A stretch of DNA of 64,000 bases from SAR202 cluster bacterium bin90 (GTDB lineage: Bacteria > Chloroflexota > Dehalococcoidia > Lucifugimonadales > JADFKI01): positions 1 to 64,000 of the forward strand of contig MPND01000018.1 of NCBI GenBank assembly GCA_002238855.1, in the 5' to 3' direction. A program made the translations under genes and the position numbers. Shown here one piece after another: positions 18,073 to 25,848 of the stretch (positions are counted from its first letter, which is position 1; every line of letters starts with the position of its first letter). The notes below the pieces were generated by a model. The model was not told the origin of the DNA, did no database searches, and saw only the letters and a list, made by a program, of their open reading frames with translations.

Positions 18073-18139
18073 CTTTTTGTGTGGATTTCCTATGTCGGTC
18101 TAAAGGATTGACAGAATGATATTTGCCCCCTCACCCTAG

Positions 18140-18160
18140 CCCTCTCCCGGTGGGAGAGGG
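18140..18160. repeat. CCCTCTCCC/GGGAGAGGG palindrome
   Basis: A perfect 9-bp inverted repeat with a GGT loop, preceded by CCCTCACCCTAG, the same lead-in as the copies at 5615 and 23135. It lies between ftsY and the 3' end of the PPOX gene. Confidence 0.8.
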
Positions 18161-18190
18161 GACATAATGGGAAGGGATTTTTCGAGGGCG

Positions 18191-18571
18191 TTAGTTGGGG
18201 GCGATCTTGACGATTACGCGCTGGTCTTCGGGTTCACGGCCCTCGAAGACGTCTGTGCCGACGTACTTCTTGGCGAGGGAGTCGATGTGCTCGATTGCGC
18301 CTTCATGGGCGAATTCGACGACATGACCTCGGACCGTGACCTGCTCGTAGGGATTGTCGGAGTTCAGGATGGCGACTGCGACACGCGGATCGCGGCGAAG
18401 GTTTTTCGTCTTGACGCGGCCCTCGGCAGTGTTGAAGCGGACGTGCTCGCCGTCGGTGTCAGCCCACACGGTGGTTGCCTGAGGGGAGCCATCGGGCATT
18501 ATTGTGGCGATGATGGCGATGTTCTTGCCTTCGCTGAGCAGCCGGATGGCGTCTGCGCTTAGTTTGCTCAT
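18191..18571 (-). CDS. PPOX-class F420/FMN-dependent oxidoreductase
   Basis: 126 residues of the pyridoxamine-5'-phosphate-oxidase-like split-barrel family. Signature: NIAIIATIMPDGSPQATTVWAD, then VRFNTAEGRVKTKNLRRDPRVAVAI and YEQVTVRGHVVEF. This subgroup (TIGR03618-like) commonly uses F420 in actinobacteria and Chloroflexi, but FMN binding is equally possible. It probably reduces a small organic or detoxifies; substrate unknown. It is monocistronic, start ATG 18571. Confidence 0.85.
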   Translation of the reverse strand: MSKLSADAIRLLSEGKNIAIIATIMPDGSPQATTVWADTDGEHVRFNTAEGRVKTKNLRRDPRVAVAILNSDNPYEQVTVRGHVVEFAHEGAIEHIDSLAKKYVGTDVFEGREPEDQRVIVKIAPN

Positions 18572-18883
18572 CGGTACTGTGCCTCCCTGATTTGATGCTC
18601 TTTGCAGGGCGTCGGGTTTGGAAATGTTTTAGACAACATTTCAGACACCCTTCAATAAGAGATTACCATCAAGGGCTGAGGCTAAACAAGTTGGGTTGTT
18701 TGGGCGGTGTTACTCTCTCTGAGGTAAGTGGCATTTTCACAGGACGGGCAATTATCCTATTAGGGGCTGGCAGGCCATCAGGGGCTGGCAAGTGATTGGA
18801 TCGACCTTGCCTACTTCGTTAATTTCACCCCCATCCTAACCTTCCCCCATCAAGGGGGAAGGGATTTTTTCTACTCAGGGCAA
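18572..18883. other. Intergenic region with two inverted repeats, no gene seen
   Basis: AAATGTT-TTAGAC-AACATTT (18622-18641) is a perfect 7-bp inverted repeat about 50 bp upstream of the PPOX start and could be an operator. CTTCCCCC-ATCAA-GGGGGAAG (18841-18861) is a palindrome of the same type as 27813-27837. A GGGGCTGGCA direct repeat lies near 18765-18790. No convincing coding frame is present. Confidence 0.5.
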
Positions 18884-18915
18884 TGAAAACGGGAGCAGCC
18901 TTACGACTGCTCCCG
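18884..18915 (-). terminator. Terminator after the 57-residue gene
   Basis: A perfect 9-bp stem CGGGAGCAG / CTGCTCCCG (18890-18898 with 18907-18915) is followed on the minus strand by TTTTC. It lies 28 bp past the stop of the small gene at 18943. Confidence 0.75.
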
Positions 18916-18942
18916 CTGATTTATCTATCCGTGGGAAAGCCT

Positions 18943-19116
18943 CTACCCGAGGAAGCCCTGGTACTCACCGCGCATCCTGTTGTTGAAGTCCTTGCGGGCC
19001 TCATCGAACTTGGGTCCGCACGCGACCTTGCCCTTCTGGACATTCGCGAGGTAGGAGTCGAACCCGGTGCGATGCTTACCGATTCCCCGAATGGAGCCTA
19101 CGAATCTGTCAATCAT
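18943..19116 (-). CDS. Conserved-looking 57-residue protein
   Basis: ATG at 19116 has a full AAGGAGGT 7 nt upstream and the frame ends just before a strong terminator, so a short real gene is likely. The product is basic (MIDRFVGSIRGIGKHRTGF at the start, then VQKGKVACGPKFDEARKDFNNRM) with one Cys and no membrane segment. No family is recognised. It is divergent from the LysR gene across a shared 186-bp spacer, so the LysR protein may control it. Confidence 0.65.
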   Translation of the reverse strand: MIDRFVGSIRGIGKHRTGFDSYLANVQKGKVACGPKFDEARKDFNNRMRGEYQGFLG

Positions 19117-19220
19117 GTGCAACCTCCTTGTCTTCAAGGTTTGCAAATCTACCGTCCCGGTCTGCCACGATTGGCAGATTACTACGGTATATATCCATGA
19201 TAGTCCTGCAACTACATTCC

Positions 19221-19250
19221 TTGAAGACATATTGTCTAATATGATATATT
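19221..19250 (+). promoter_or_regulatory. Likely sigma-70 promoter of the LysR gene
   Basis: TTGAAG (19221-19226) and TATATT (19245-19250) are separated by 18 bp, about 50 bp before the LysR start, in an AT-rich spacer shared with the divergent small gene. Confidence 0.45.
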
Positions 19251-19302
19251 TACTGTGGCAATGCACCAGTGGTCTTGCACATTTCCGGAGGACTGTCACG
19301 CA

Positions 19303-20196
19303 ATGGAGATTCGGGAACTGAGGAGCTTCAGCACAGCGGCGCGCCTGCGGAGCATATCAAGGGCGGCGCGCGAATTGGGGCTGGGGCAGCCCACGGTTAC
19401 GACACATATAAAGAAGCTGGAAGAAGAGCTTGGGATGACGCTGTTCGATCGGGTGAAGCGTCCGATACAGCTCACACTGGCTGGGCAGAGGCTTTCGGAC
19501 CTTGTGACGCCGCTGGTGGAGGGGATAGACTCGCTGCCGTCCATGACTGCGCTTGCGGAGGAGCGGGGGCCGGTGCAGGTCGCGTCCACGCCGGACATCA
19601 TTCCGCACACGCTTATCCGCGTGGTGCGCGTGTTCCTCAATCGCTACCCGCGCGTACATCTGCGGATACGCTCCGGCACGCGAGCGGAAGTGCTTCAGAT
19701 GGTGGAGAGCGGGGATGTTGACCTTGCAGTCGTGCAGCACCCGGAGAAGAGCGATTCACTTGAGTTCCAGGGACTGTTCCTATATGAGCGCGTGCTGATA
19801 ACACCGCTGGACCATCCCCTGATGAAGGAGCCGCTGCAGTCGCTCGACCAGCTTGCGGGGTGGCCGCTGATTCTGATGGGACGCGGCACATACACACGGC
19901 AGATCCTGGAGGAAGAGTTCCGGCGGCGTGGCGTCGATTACGACATCATAGTCGAGTTGGACAGCATGGACATGATAAAGCGGTATGTGGAGCTTGGGAT
20001 GGGGATATCGGTGGGGCCGCGCCTGTCCGTGGAACCGGAGGACTCGCAGCGCGTGGGTGTGATTAGCTTGGCGAACTTCCTGCCTGTGGATCAGGCGGGC
20101 ATCGTCACGCTGAAGGGCAAGACGGTATCGACGCCGACACGCAACTTCATCTCGGTGATGCAGGATGTGCTGTCGCCGGCTGGGACACGACGGTAA
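19303..20196 (+). CDS. LysR-family transcriptional regulator, CysB/CbbR-like
   Basis: 297 residues from ATG 19303 (GGAGG about 12 nt upstream); an upstream in-frame ATG at 19261 is less likely because MEIRELRSFSTAA is the usual family start. The winged HTH spans about 1-60 (ISRAARELGLGQPTVTTHIKKLEEELGMTLFDR). The effector domain (about 90-290) has the type-2 periplasmic-binding fold: VQVASTPDIIPHTL, VESGDVDLAVVQHP, MIKRYVELGMGISVGPRL. LysR proteins usually regulate a divergent neighbour, here the 57-residue gene. Inducer unknown. Confidence 0.9.
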   Translation: MEIRELRSFSTAARLRSISRAARELGLGQPTVTTHIKKLEEELGMTLFDRVKRPIQLTLAGQRLSDLVTPLVEGIDSLPSMTALAEERGPVQVASTPDIIPHTLIRVVRVFLNRYPRVHLRIRSGTRAEVLQMVESGDVDLAVVQHPEKSDSLEFQGLFLYERVLITPLDHPLMKEPLQSLDQLAGWPLILMGRGTYTRQILEEEFRRRGVDYDIIVELDSMDMIKRYVELGMGISVGPRLSVEPEDSQRVGVISLANFLPVDQAGIVTLKGKTVSTPTRNFISVMQDVLSPAGTRR

Positions 20197-20263
20197 CGGG
20201 GGCGGGGGTTCGACAAGCTCACCGCGAACGTGATTAAAGGGTTACACGAACGGGGCCAACGAG

Positions 20264-21364
20264 TTAGTTGACCGTTGTGGGCACGTCCTTGATGCCGACG
20301 AGTTCTGCGGTTACCACGATGCGATGGTCATAGACGAGGCGTGGCACGCAGGCTACAAGCGATAGCTGCGCCGTATCCGCGCCGTATAGTTCCAGCTCAT
20401 CCTGATGCATGACCTCGGTGCGTGTCGTTCTATATAGGAAGACGCGCCCGTCATCGCTTTCCAGCTCGACGAAAACATCGTCGCCGTCTCGCAGCAGGTC
20501 CGGAATTTCCGGCAGGCGCTGGAAGACATTGCCCTCCCCCCTGATGGGGCTTTCGAGGTGTCCGAAGTACCAGGCGTTGCCGATCTCGCCGGGGTTGGGC
20601 GACTGTGGTATGTGGCCGACCAGGTGCTTTGGCGTCTCGTATGCTCTGCTGTCGCCGAGATTGAGGATTACGAGTTCCTTAATCCCTGAGTCCACATCAA
20701 TGAGCGGGATGGAGATGCGGGTGGTGCGCGCGCCACTGCCGCGCGGGAGCGCATCGTCTAGAGGGGATACCAAGCGGAAGCCGTCGGGCAAGCCTGTGCC
20801 GGTGTCGTTGGGCGAGTACACATACGGCTCGCCGCCCGACCAGAGAGGCTGCGCCCAGAACTTGGGATGGATGAGCGTTGCCGGATACAGTGCGGTGTAG
20901 CTCGATTGCGGGCGCGCAGAAGCTTCCTGGTTTGCGGTGCCGGTCTGCTGGACGGGCTGTGATGGCGAAATGGCGGAGACGGGCTTAGCCGCGACTACGC
21001 CGGAGGAGACTACGCCAGAGGACGCCGGTGATATGTCGCTTCGCAGCGAGGCCGTGGTTGCCGGCGGCTGCGCCCCTGACGAGACGGCTTGTGGGGGTCG
21101 CTGGGGTTGAGGGGGATGCGCCTGCGAGGGCTGCACCCGTGGGGTTTGCGGCTGGAGGGGTTGCTCGACTACGAAGTTGAGGTCATCGAGCTGGGAGCGC
21201 GCGCTTGCGGAGTAGGCGTAGTATCCGCTGACGAGCGTCAGGATGAGAGCGCCGACGAGGACCATTGCTATGCCGAGCGCGCGGCCGGACCGAAACTTGC
21301 CCAGCCTGATAGCGCCCGGTCTGCGCGGGTTTGTGGGCTTGTCCAGCTTGTTGTCAATACTCAT
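20264..21364 (-). CDS. Sortase-family transpeptidase with Pro-rich stalk
   Basis: 366 residues. Cytoplasmic N-terminus, one membrane segment (about 30-50, GIAMVLVGALILTLVSGYYA), a Pro/Gln/Ser-rich stalk (about 70-160), then the sortase barrel. Catalytic residues visible: His in WYFGHLESP, Cys339 in LSLVACVP and Arg348 in YDHRIVVTA. The barrel also shows TRISIPLIDVDSGI, the usual first strand. It would anchor or cross-link secreted proteins at the cell surface. No pilin or LPxTG substrate gene is adjacent, so its partner lies elsewhere. Chloroflexi often carry such class D/E-like sortases. Confidence 0.87.
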   Translation of the reverse strand: MSIDNKLDKPTNPRRPGAIRLGKFRSGRALGIAMVLVGALILTLVSGYYAYSASARSQLDDLNFVVEQPLQPQTPRVQPSQAHPPQPQRPPQAVSSGAQPPATTASLRSDISPASSGVVSSGVVAAKPVSAISPSQPVQQTGTANQEASARPQSSYTALYPATLIHPKFWAQPLWSGGEPYVYSPNDTGTGLPDGFRLVSPLDDALPRGSGARTTRISIPLIDVDSGIKELVILNLGDSRAYETPKHLVGHIPQSPNPGEIGNAWYFGHLESPIRGEGNVFQRLPEIPDLLRDGDDVFVELESDDGRVFLYRTTRTEVMHQDELELYGADTAQLSLVACVPRLVYDHRIVVTAELVGIKDVPTTVN

Positions 21365-21469
21365 GCGCGCGGCACTGCCAACTTGGGTGAATCGTATCGA
21401 ATCAATAGGATTCTAGCCAATAGGATTCTAGCGAGGATTATAGTGATTATAGCGCATGCGTGAGGGGCG

Positions 21470-21500
21470 GATAAAAGAATGCGCCTGTTCGCAGGCGCAT
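21470..21500 (-). terminator. Hairpin terminator downstream of the zinc-ribbon gene
   Basis: ATGCGCCTG-TTCG-CAGGCGCAT (21479-21500) is a perfect 9-bp stem, and the minus strand continues TTCTTTTATCC. It stands 79 bp past the small zinc-ribbon gene. Confidence 0.65.
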
Positions 21501-21578
21501 AACTTTAACCATGGTACTGGCAATTCTTTGATCAATGCCAATCATGGCAAAGCCAATTAAGCTGATAACGGCTAAAAG

Positions 21579-21788
21579 TTATCTCGCGCGCGGGATGTGC
21601 GCCGCGCCGTTGGCGATAGGCTCGTTCAAGTACACATCGCCATTGCGGATCTTTATGTTGAATCCGCAATCAGGGTTGCTACATACCCAGGCCTTGTAGT
21701 GGATCGGAGCCCCCTGGCTTCCGAAGTCAGACAGGGGGAGTAAACTACCCTCTGGGCATACTCTGCATTCCGGCCAAGTCTGCTGCAC
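21579..21788 (-). CDS. Small zinc-ribbon protein
   Basis: 69 residues with two cysteine pairs: C-x2-C near residue 8 (ECRVCPEG) and C-x4-C near 36 (WVCSNPDCGF), the arrangement of a rubredoxin/zinc-ribbon knuckle. The rest is IKIRNGDVYLNEPI, compatible with a beta hairpin. Function unknown; it may bind nucleic acid or protein. It is monocistronic and followed by a strong hairpin. Confidence 0.65.
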   Translation of the reverse strand: MQQTWPECRVCPEGSLLPLSDFGSQGAPIHYKAWVCSNPDCGFNIKIRNGDVYLNEPIANGAAHIPRAR

Positions 21789-21926
21789 GGCTTCCTCCTC
21801 ATTCTACCTACACGACTCTTGCGACCGTCAATAATTGGAGCATTATATCACTATATTTTACAGTTAAACAACCATCAATGAGTACACTTATTTGGCAATC
21901 ACTCCGTACCTTCATTATAGATGATA

Positions 21927-22532
21927 TCAGGCCCTTCCGTGAGAAAGCTCCGTGTGGACTATCCGGTCGTATATCGCGCCGCCGGGAAGGAGCGTGCTTT
22001 TCATCAGGCTGATTGCGTTTACGGCGATAGTCCGGTCTTCGGGTAGGGTCAGAGCGGCGAGGGCCTCGGTGGCGCGACGCCTGTCCTCGCGGGATGCCCT
22101 GTGGTGCATTCTGCCGATGGTGAGATGCGGGTTGAACCGCTGCTTTTCGGGAGGGAAGCCAGTTGCAATCAGCGCTTCCTCGATGTCGGACTGGAGCAGC
22201 CTGAGCAGCTGCAGGTCGCCTTCGACGCCGATCCAGAGGACGCGCGCGCGGTTGGCGTTGGGGAACACGCCGGGCTGTCCGAGCGCCAGGCTGAACGGTG
22301 CATGGCGTGCGGCGGCCTGGGTCATCGCCTCTGCGACCGTGGGGACCCGATTCGCGTCTATGTCACCGAGGAACTTGAGGGTGAGGTGGACGCCTTCGGG
22401 ACGCACGAGGCGCATATTGTCGATTTGCTCCTGTCGAAGCTGCGCGATGTCAGCGGCGATGTGCGCCTTAATGCTGTCGCTGAGTTCGACTGCGACGAAG
22501 GTGCGGATGGTATCCGTTTCTTTCGCGGTCAA
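21927..22532 (-). CDS. thpR: RNA 2',3'-cyclic phosphodiesterase (2H family)
   Basis: 201 residues when started at TTG 22532, which overlaps the glycosylase stop (TTGA) and gives the usual family length; a longer frame upstream lies inside the neighbour and has no family similarity. Two H-x-T motifs define the 2H phosphoesterase active site: VHLTLKFLGD near residue 52 and PHLTIGRMHH near 140. IRTFVAVELSD is the standard N-terminus. It opens 2',3'-cyclic phosphates on RNA ends. It is translationally coupled to the upstream DNA glycosylase. Confidence 0.88.
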   Translation of the reverse strand: MTAKETDTIRTFVAVELSDSIKAHIAADIAQLRQEQIDNMRLVRPEGVHLTLKFLGDIDANRVPTVAEAMTQAAARHAPFSLALGQPGVFPNANRARVLWIGVEGDLQLLRLLQSDIEEALIATGFPPEKQRFNPHLTIGRMHHRASREDRRRATEALAALTLPEDRTIAVNAISLMKSTLLPGGAIYDRIVHTELSHGRA

Positions 22533-23083
22533 CTGATGTCCTCTTTGAGCTTGCTGCGCAGGTCGCGCAAAGCCTGATACCAGCCTACGAGCGCATCGAG
22601 GGAGTATGCGGCGTTTGCGGGACTGGGGTTGGGCACGAGGAACACGCGGGAGCGGCCGATGGTGAGCGGTTGAAGTCCCAACTCCAGGCCCAGCTCCAGG
22701 GATGAGGCGTTGACGCCCTCGGCGTGCCGCAGGTAGTTTCGGTATGCGACTGCGCCGTGGAAGCAGACGATGAGCGGCTGGAAGCGTTCCAGCTTCTCCC
22801 TCAGCACGGGCGCCCACTCGCGGTAGTCGGCGGCGCGCAGGTCGGACGCGCCTCTTGTCGGGCGCTTCACGATGTCGGTCATGCCGATGCCCTGCTCCGG
22901 CATCTTGTAGTCGGTGCTGGAATCGAGTGGCTCGGTGAGCAGGCCGGAGCGGTTGATGGCGGGCCAGAATCGGTTGCGCGTCGTGGCGAAGTAGTGGCCG
23001 ACCTCGACCGAGTACAGGCTTGGGTTCAAGCCTACTAGGACGATGTCGAGGTCGGGCTTCAGGTAGTCGGGTAGTGTTTCCAT
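22529..23083 (-). CDS. mug: Mug/TDG-type G:T/U mismatch DNA glycosylase
   Basis: 184 residues. Motif 1 VGLNPSLYSVEVGHYF (GLNPS with catalytic Asn) and the second active-site loop NPSPANAAYS identify the MUG/TDG family of uracil-DNA glycosylases. NRFWPAINRSGLL and GMTDIVKRPT are also family signatures. It removes uracil or thymine from G mispairs. It is the first gene of a two-gene unit with thpR (4-bp overlap). Confidence 0.88.
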   Translation of the reverse strand: METLPDYLKPDLDIVLVGLNPSLYSVEVGHYFATTRNRFWPAINRSGLLTEPLDSSTDYKMPEQGIGMTDIVKRPTRGASDLRAADYREWAPVLREKLERFQPLIVCFHGAVAYRNYLRHAEGVNASSLELGLELGLQPLTIGRSRVFLVPNPSPANAAYSLDALVGWYQALRDLRSKLKEDIS

Positions 23084-23134
23084 GGGACTAACAGGACTTA
23101 CAGGATATTGTTGGGGAGTTTCCCCTCACCCTAA

Positions 23135-23155
23135 CCCTCTCCCCAAGGGAGAGGG
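23135..23155. repeat. CCCTCTCCC/GGGAGAGGG palindrome
   Basis: CCCTCTCCC-CAA-GGGAGAGGG with the lead-in CCCTCACCCTAA is nearly identical to 5615-5635. It lies 8 bp past the 3' end of the SDR gene at 23164. Confidence 0.8.
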
Positions 23156-23163
23156 GACTTAAC

Positions 23164-23997
23164 CTAATACGGCATACGGGCGTCGGGGTGGTCGCGGATG
23201 TAGTGGACCTGCCGCACGCTGAAGTCCTCCTGCAGTTGGATGGTGAGGCCGCCATCTACGACGAGCGCGTGGCCTGTAATGAACGATGCCTCTTCGGAAC
23301 TGAGGAATGAGACTGCGTTGGCGATGTCCAGCGGCAAGCCGGTGCGCCGGACGGGGTACTGGTCCTCGAAGTAACGGAGGCCGCCGGGGTTCTCGTCCCA
23401 GCGTTCCTGTTGCCGCTCGGTGACGATGTGGCCGGGGCAGATGGCGTTGACGCGGATTCCGTCGGGGCCGAAGTCTATCGCCATTTGCTTGGTTACGCCG
23501 ATGACGGCGGACTTGCCGGCTTCGTAGATGAGCTTGCGGGGCGCCATCAGCAGACCGTGTACGGACGATATGTTGACGATGCTGCCGCCTCCGCTTGCGC
23601 GCATGTGGGGGACGGCGTGCTTGGCGGCGAGGAAGTGCGCCTTGACGAGCGTCGCCATGCCAGCGTCCCAGGCATCTTCGGTAACGGTGAGGGCATCGCC
23701 GTCGCCCTCGTCGGTGGGACTGAAGGCGTTGTTGACGAGTATGTCGAGCCTGCCCCAGTGGTCGATTGCGGACTGCACCATTGCGGCAATCTCTTCGTGC
23801 CTGCCGACATTGGTGGAGATGACCTCTGCGGTGCCGCCCGCGCTGCGAATGGCCTCTGCGTTGGCATTTGCCTCTGCCATGTTTATGTCGGCGATGAGCA
23901 CGCTCGCGCCCTGCTCGGCGAGAAGGCGTGATGTGGCACCGCCGATGCCTGCCGCGCCTCCGGTAACGATTGCCACTTTGCCATTGAACTTGCTCAT
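23164..23997 (-). CDS. Short-chain dehydrogenase/reductase (SDR), classical
   Basis: 277 residues. VTGGAAGIGGA (cofactor site, residue 12), LIADIN (acidic, NAD-preferring), ILVNNAF near 90, NISSVHG (catalytic Ser) and YEAGKSAV (Tyr-Lys). A C-terminal tail of about 25 residues (IQLQEDFSVRQVHYIRDH) is longer than in most SDRs. GGAGG 7 nt upstream supports ATG 23997. Substrate unknown; only about 35-40% similar by eye to the SDR at 4310-5068, so not a recent duplicate. Confidence 0.9.
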   Translation of the reverse strand: MSKFNGKVAIVTGGAAGIGGATSRLLAEQGASVLIADINMAEANANAEAIRSAGGTAEVISTNVGRHEEIAAMVQSAIDHWGRLDILVNNAFSPTDEGDGDALTVTEDAWDAGMATLVKAHFLAAKHAVPHMRASGGGSIVNISSVHGLLMAPRKLIYEAGKSAVIGVTKQMAIDFGPDGIRVNAICPGHIVTERQQERWDENPGGLRYFEDQYPVRRTGLPLDIANAVSFLSSEEASFITGHALVVDGGLTIQLQEDFSVRQVHYIRDHPDARMPY

Positions 23998-24257
23998 GTT
24001 TGACCTCCGCCCTGAGGCTAACAGAATTTACAGCCCTTCGATATACTCAGGGCAGGGATGGATAGGGTAGGGATGCTGGTGATTGTAATGGTTTGATGGC
24101 GGTACTGGAAGGCGGGGGGCATAAGAGCAACACCGACCCGCCTGCGCATGGCTGAGTCGGCGTTGATGTTGACAAGGTTAACTTACGCTATTGGTGTTCT
24201 AGCACATTTCCCAGACGCGCCCAATTGGGGTGGATTGAAAAAAGAAGTAAAGGGATT

Positions 24258-24842
24258 ATGGAATTTGTACTGAGCTTGGCGTATGTGATTTTCATGCCAA
24301 TGTTTGTAGTGCTAGCCTTCGTTGGCGTGGTATGCATGCCCTTGGCAGCGGCGTTCAGCTGGAGCAGCGCCCAAAGCAGGAACTTGAGCTCATGGCGTTA
24401 TGCTGTCAGGGGTGCGGTGTATTCAGCAGCGCTGCTAGTTCCTTGGCTATATCTGAACTTACGGTTTGAGGGTAAATCCGTATCACTTGCTGTTGGAACA
24501 ATCGTGTATACGCTGTTGTACGCGGGTTGGTTTTTTGCATTCATACTTCTTCCGATACATTTAGCTATCCCGGAACTTTCGGACCGAGGCCCGGGTCATC
24601 TGGTCAATAGTGGCGTCGATAGGGAGTCTTTGCGGACGGTTATAGCGATAGCAGAGTCTGCGAATGTTCTTCTATGGACAACTTCACTTTATAGACTGAT
24701 TCAACAATACAGAACAGACCGCAGCGGCAGAGCGCCATCAGAGGAAATAGCGCCTCATAGCACATATACCAGGCCGTTCAGATATGCAGCGTTGTCTATG
24801 TCAATCCTATTACCTCTATTGCTTCTTATTGTGCTTGGATAG
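24258..24842 (+). CDS. Membrane protein, paralog of the gene at 25097
   Basis: 194 residues from ATG 24258 (AAAGGG just upstream; a TTG at 24225 is also in frame). Four or five hydrophobic segments: EFVLSLAYVIFMPMFVVLAF, AVYSAALLVPWLYL, VYTLLYAGWFFAFILL, and a C-terminal ALSMSILLPLLLLIVLG. Before the last segment stand NVLLWTTSLYRLIQQYRTDR and TYTRPFRY, matching NIFLWVVSLRSLIRRDRRDR and AYTNPFGF in the protein at 25097-25762. Thus the two are tandem paralogs. No family is recognised. Confidence 0.6.
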   Translation: MEFVLSLAYVIFMPMFVVLAFVGVVCMPLAAAFSWSSAQSRNLSSWRYAVRGAVYSAALLVPWLYLNLRFEGKSVSLAVGTIVYTLLYAGWFFAFILLPIHLAIPELSDRGPGHLVNSGVDRESLRTVIAIAESANVLLWTTSLYRLIQQYRTDRSGRAPSEEIAPHSTYTRPFRYAALSMSILLPLLLLIVLG

Positions 24843-25096
24843 CTGTTGCAGTCTAACGCGACTGAAAAGCTCCGATCCGCAACATCAAGGGGTCTTAGGG
24901 GATTTGCGAACTGGAGGGCTGTAATACTAGAGACAGTACAAATCAGACCGAACAATGTACTATACGGCGGACCTTTTGGCTTCGAGACACTGCTGGGCAA
25001 TTCTTTCTTTGATGAATTATTTGGAGGAACATACTATCCGAAGTTAGAGGTCAACACTAATTGAATAATGCTGATTGACAGAAGGCGAAGTAACAC

Positions 25097-25762
25097 ATGG
25101 ATATTATAGAGCGTATCCCGTATTTGATCATTGCTCCGGCTTTTCTCGGTGTGTTTGGGTTCGGTTTATTGGCGCTGTTAGGCCTGCTGTGGTCTCCGTT
25201 CGCTGCCATGATTTGCGCTCGAGCTGCCAGAGAAAGGGGGCTGGACTCGTCGCTTTTCGCACAGAAGGGTTTCGCGTTTTCGATTCTGTATCTGATACCT
25301 TGCTTCGTTCTGCTTGCGAGGATACAAGGTGGAGCCACAACGTCAAGAGGTTTCATGCTCGCCACATACATATGTGTCTATGGTATATGGCTGGTTGCGG
25401 GCATCATTGGCCTTATTTATTTCACGGCAGGGGAAGTGGACAGAGTAATCATCAACCCAATGCATTTTGGAGACAGGGGCGACCTTGGTGCGCTGCTCTG
25501 GCTGGCGCCTGCTCCAATCATCAACATATTCCTGTGGGTCGTGTCGCTCAGAAGCCTGATTCGGCGCGACCGCCGCGACAGAGAGAAGCGGAGCAGCGCA
25601 GCATCATCGCCGGCAAGAGCAGACACTGACCACCCGGATGTCTCAGCCGCAGGGATAATCCCTGACCGCGCATACACCAACCCGTTCGGCTTTTCGCTTA
25701 CCGGCTCTGTCATCACCCTGGTACTGTTCATCGTATCGACCTCTGTCAGGTTTAATAGCTAG
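25097..25762 (+). CDS. Membrane protein, paralog of the gene at 24258
   Basis: 221 residues with segments at about 8-35 (LIIAPAFLGVFGFGLLALLG), 58-75, 88-112 and a C-terminal one (SLTGSVITLVLFIVSTSV). A basic cytosolic loop (LIRRDRRDREKRSS) precedes an AYTNPFGF motif shared with the upstream paralog. ATG 25097 is plausible (spaced from GAAGTAACAC). The 254-bp gap before it contains a frame (24846-25064) with YGGPFGFETLL, perhaps a decayed third copy. Function unknown. Confidence 0.6.
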   Translation: MDIIERIPYLIIAPAFLGVFGFGLLALLGLLWSPFAAMICARAARERGLDSSLFAQKGFAFSILYLIPCFVLLARIQGGATTSRGFMLATYICVYGIWLVAGIIGLIYFTAGEVDRVIINPMHFGDRGDLGALLWLAPAPIINIFLWVVSLRSLIRRDRRDREKRSSAASSPARADTDHPDVSAAGIIPDRAYTNPFGFSLTGSVITLVLFIVSTSVRFNS

Positions 25763-25848
25763 CAAGGTAGAAATAGGGTGAGTCTATGACTGTTGGCGGC
25801 GCAAGAGAAGGACGCGCTGTTTGACAGGCTGAGTTGGGCGTTGCTACC

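Noticed and set aside
20206-20230. GGTTCGACAAGCTCACC, a known type of widespread intergenic repeat
   Set aside because: Only one copy in the window and no clear partner arm, so not listed as a feature.
24846-25064. 72-residue frame between the two membrane-protein genes
   Set aside because: TTG start without ribosome site; a PFGF motif hints at a relic but it is too weak for a gene call.
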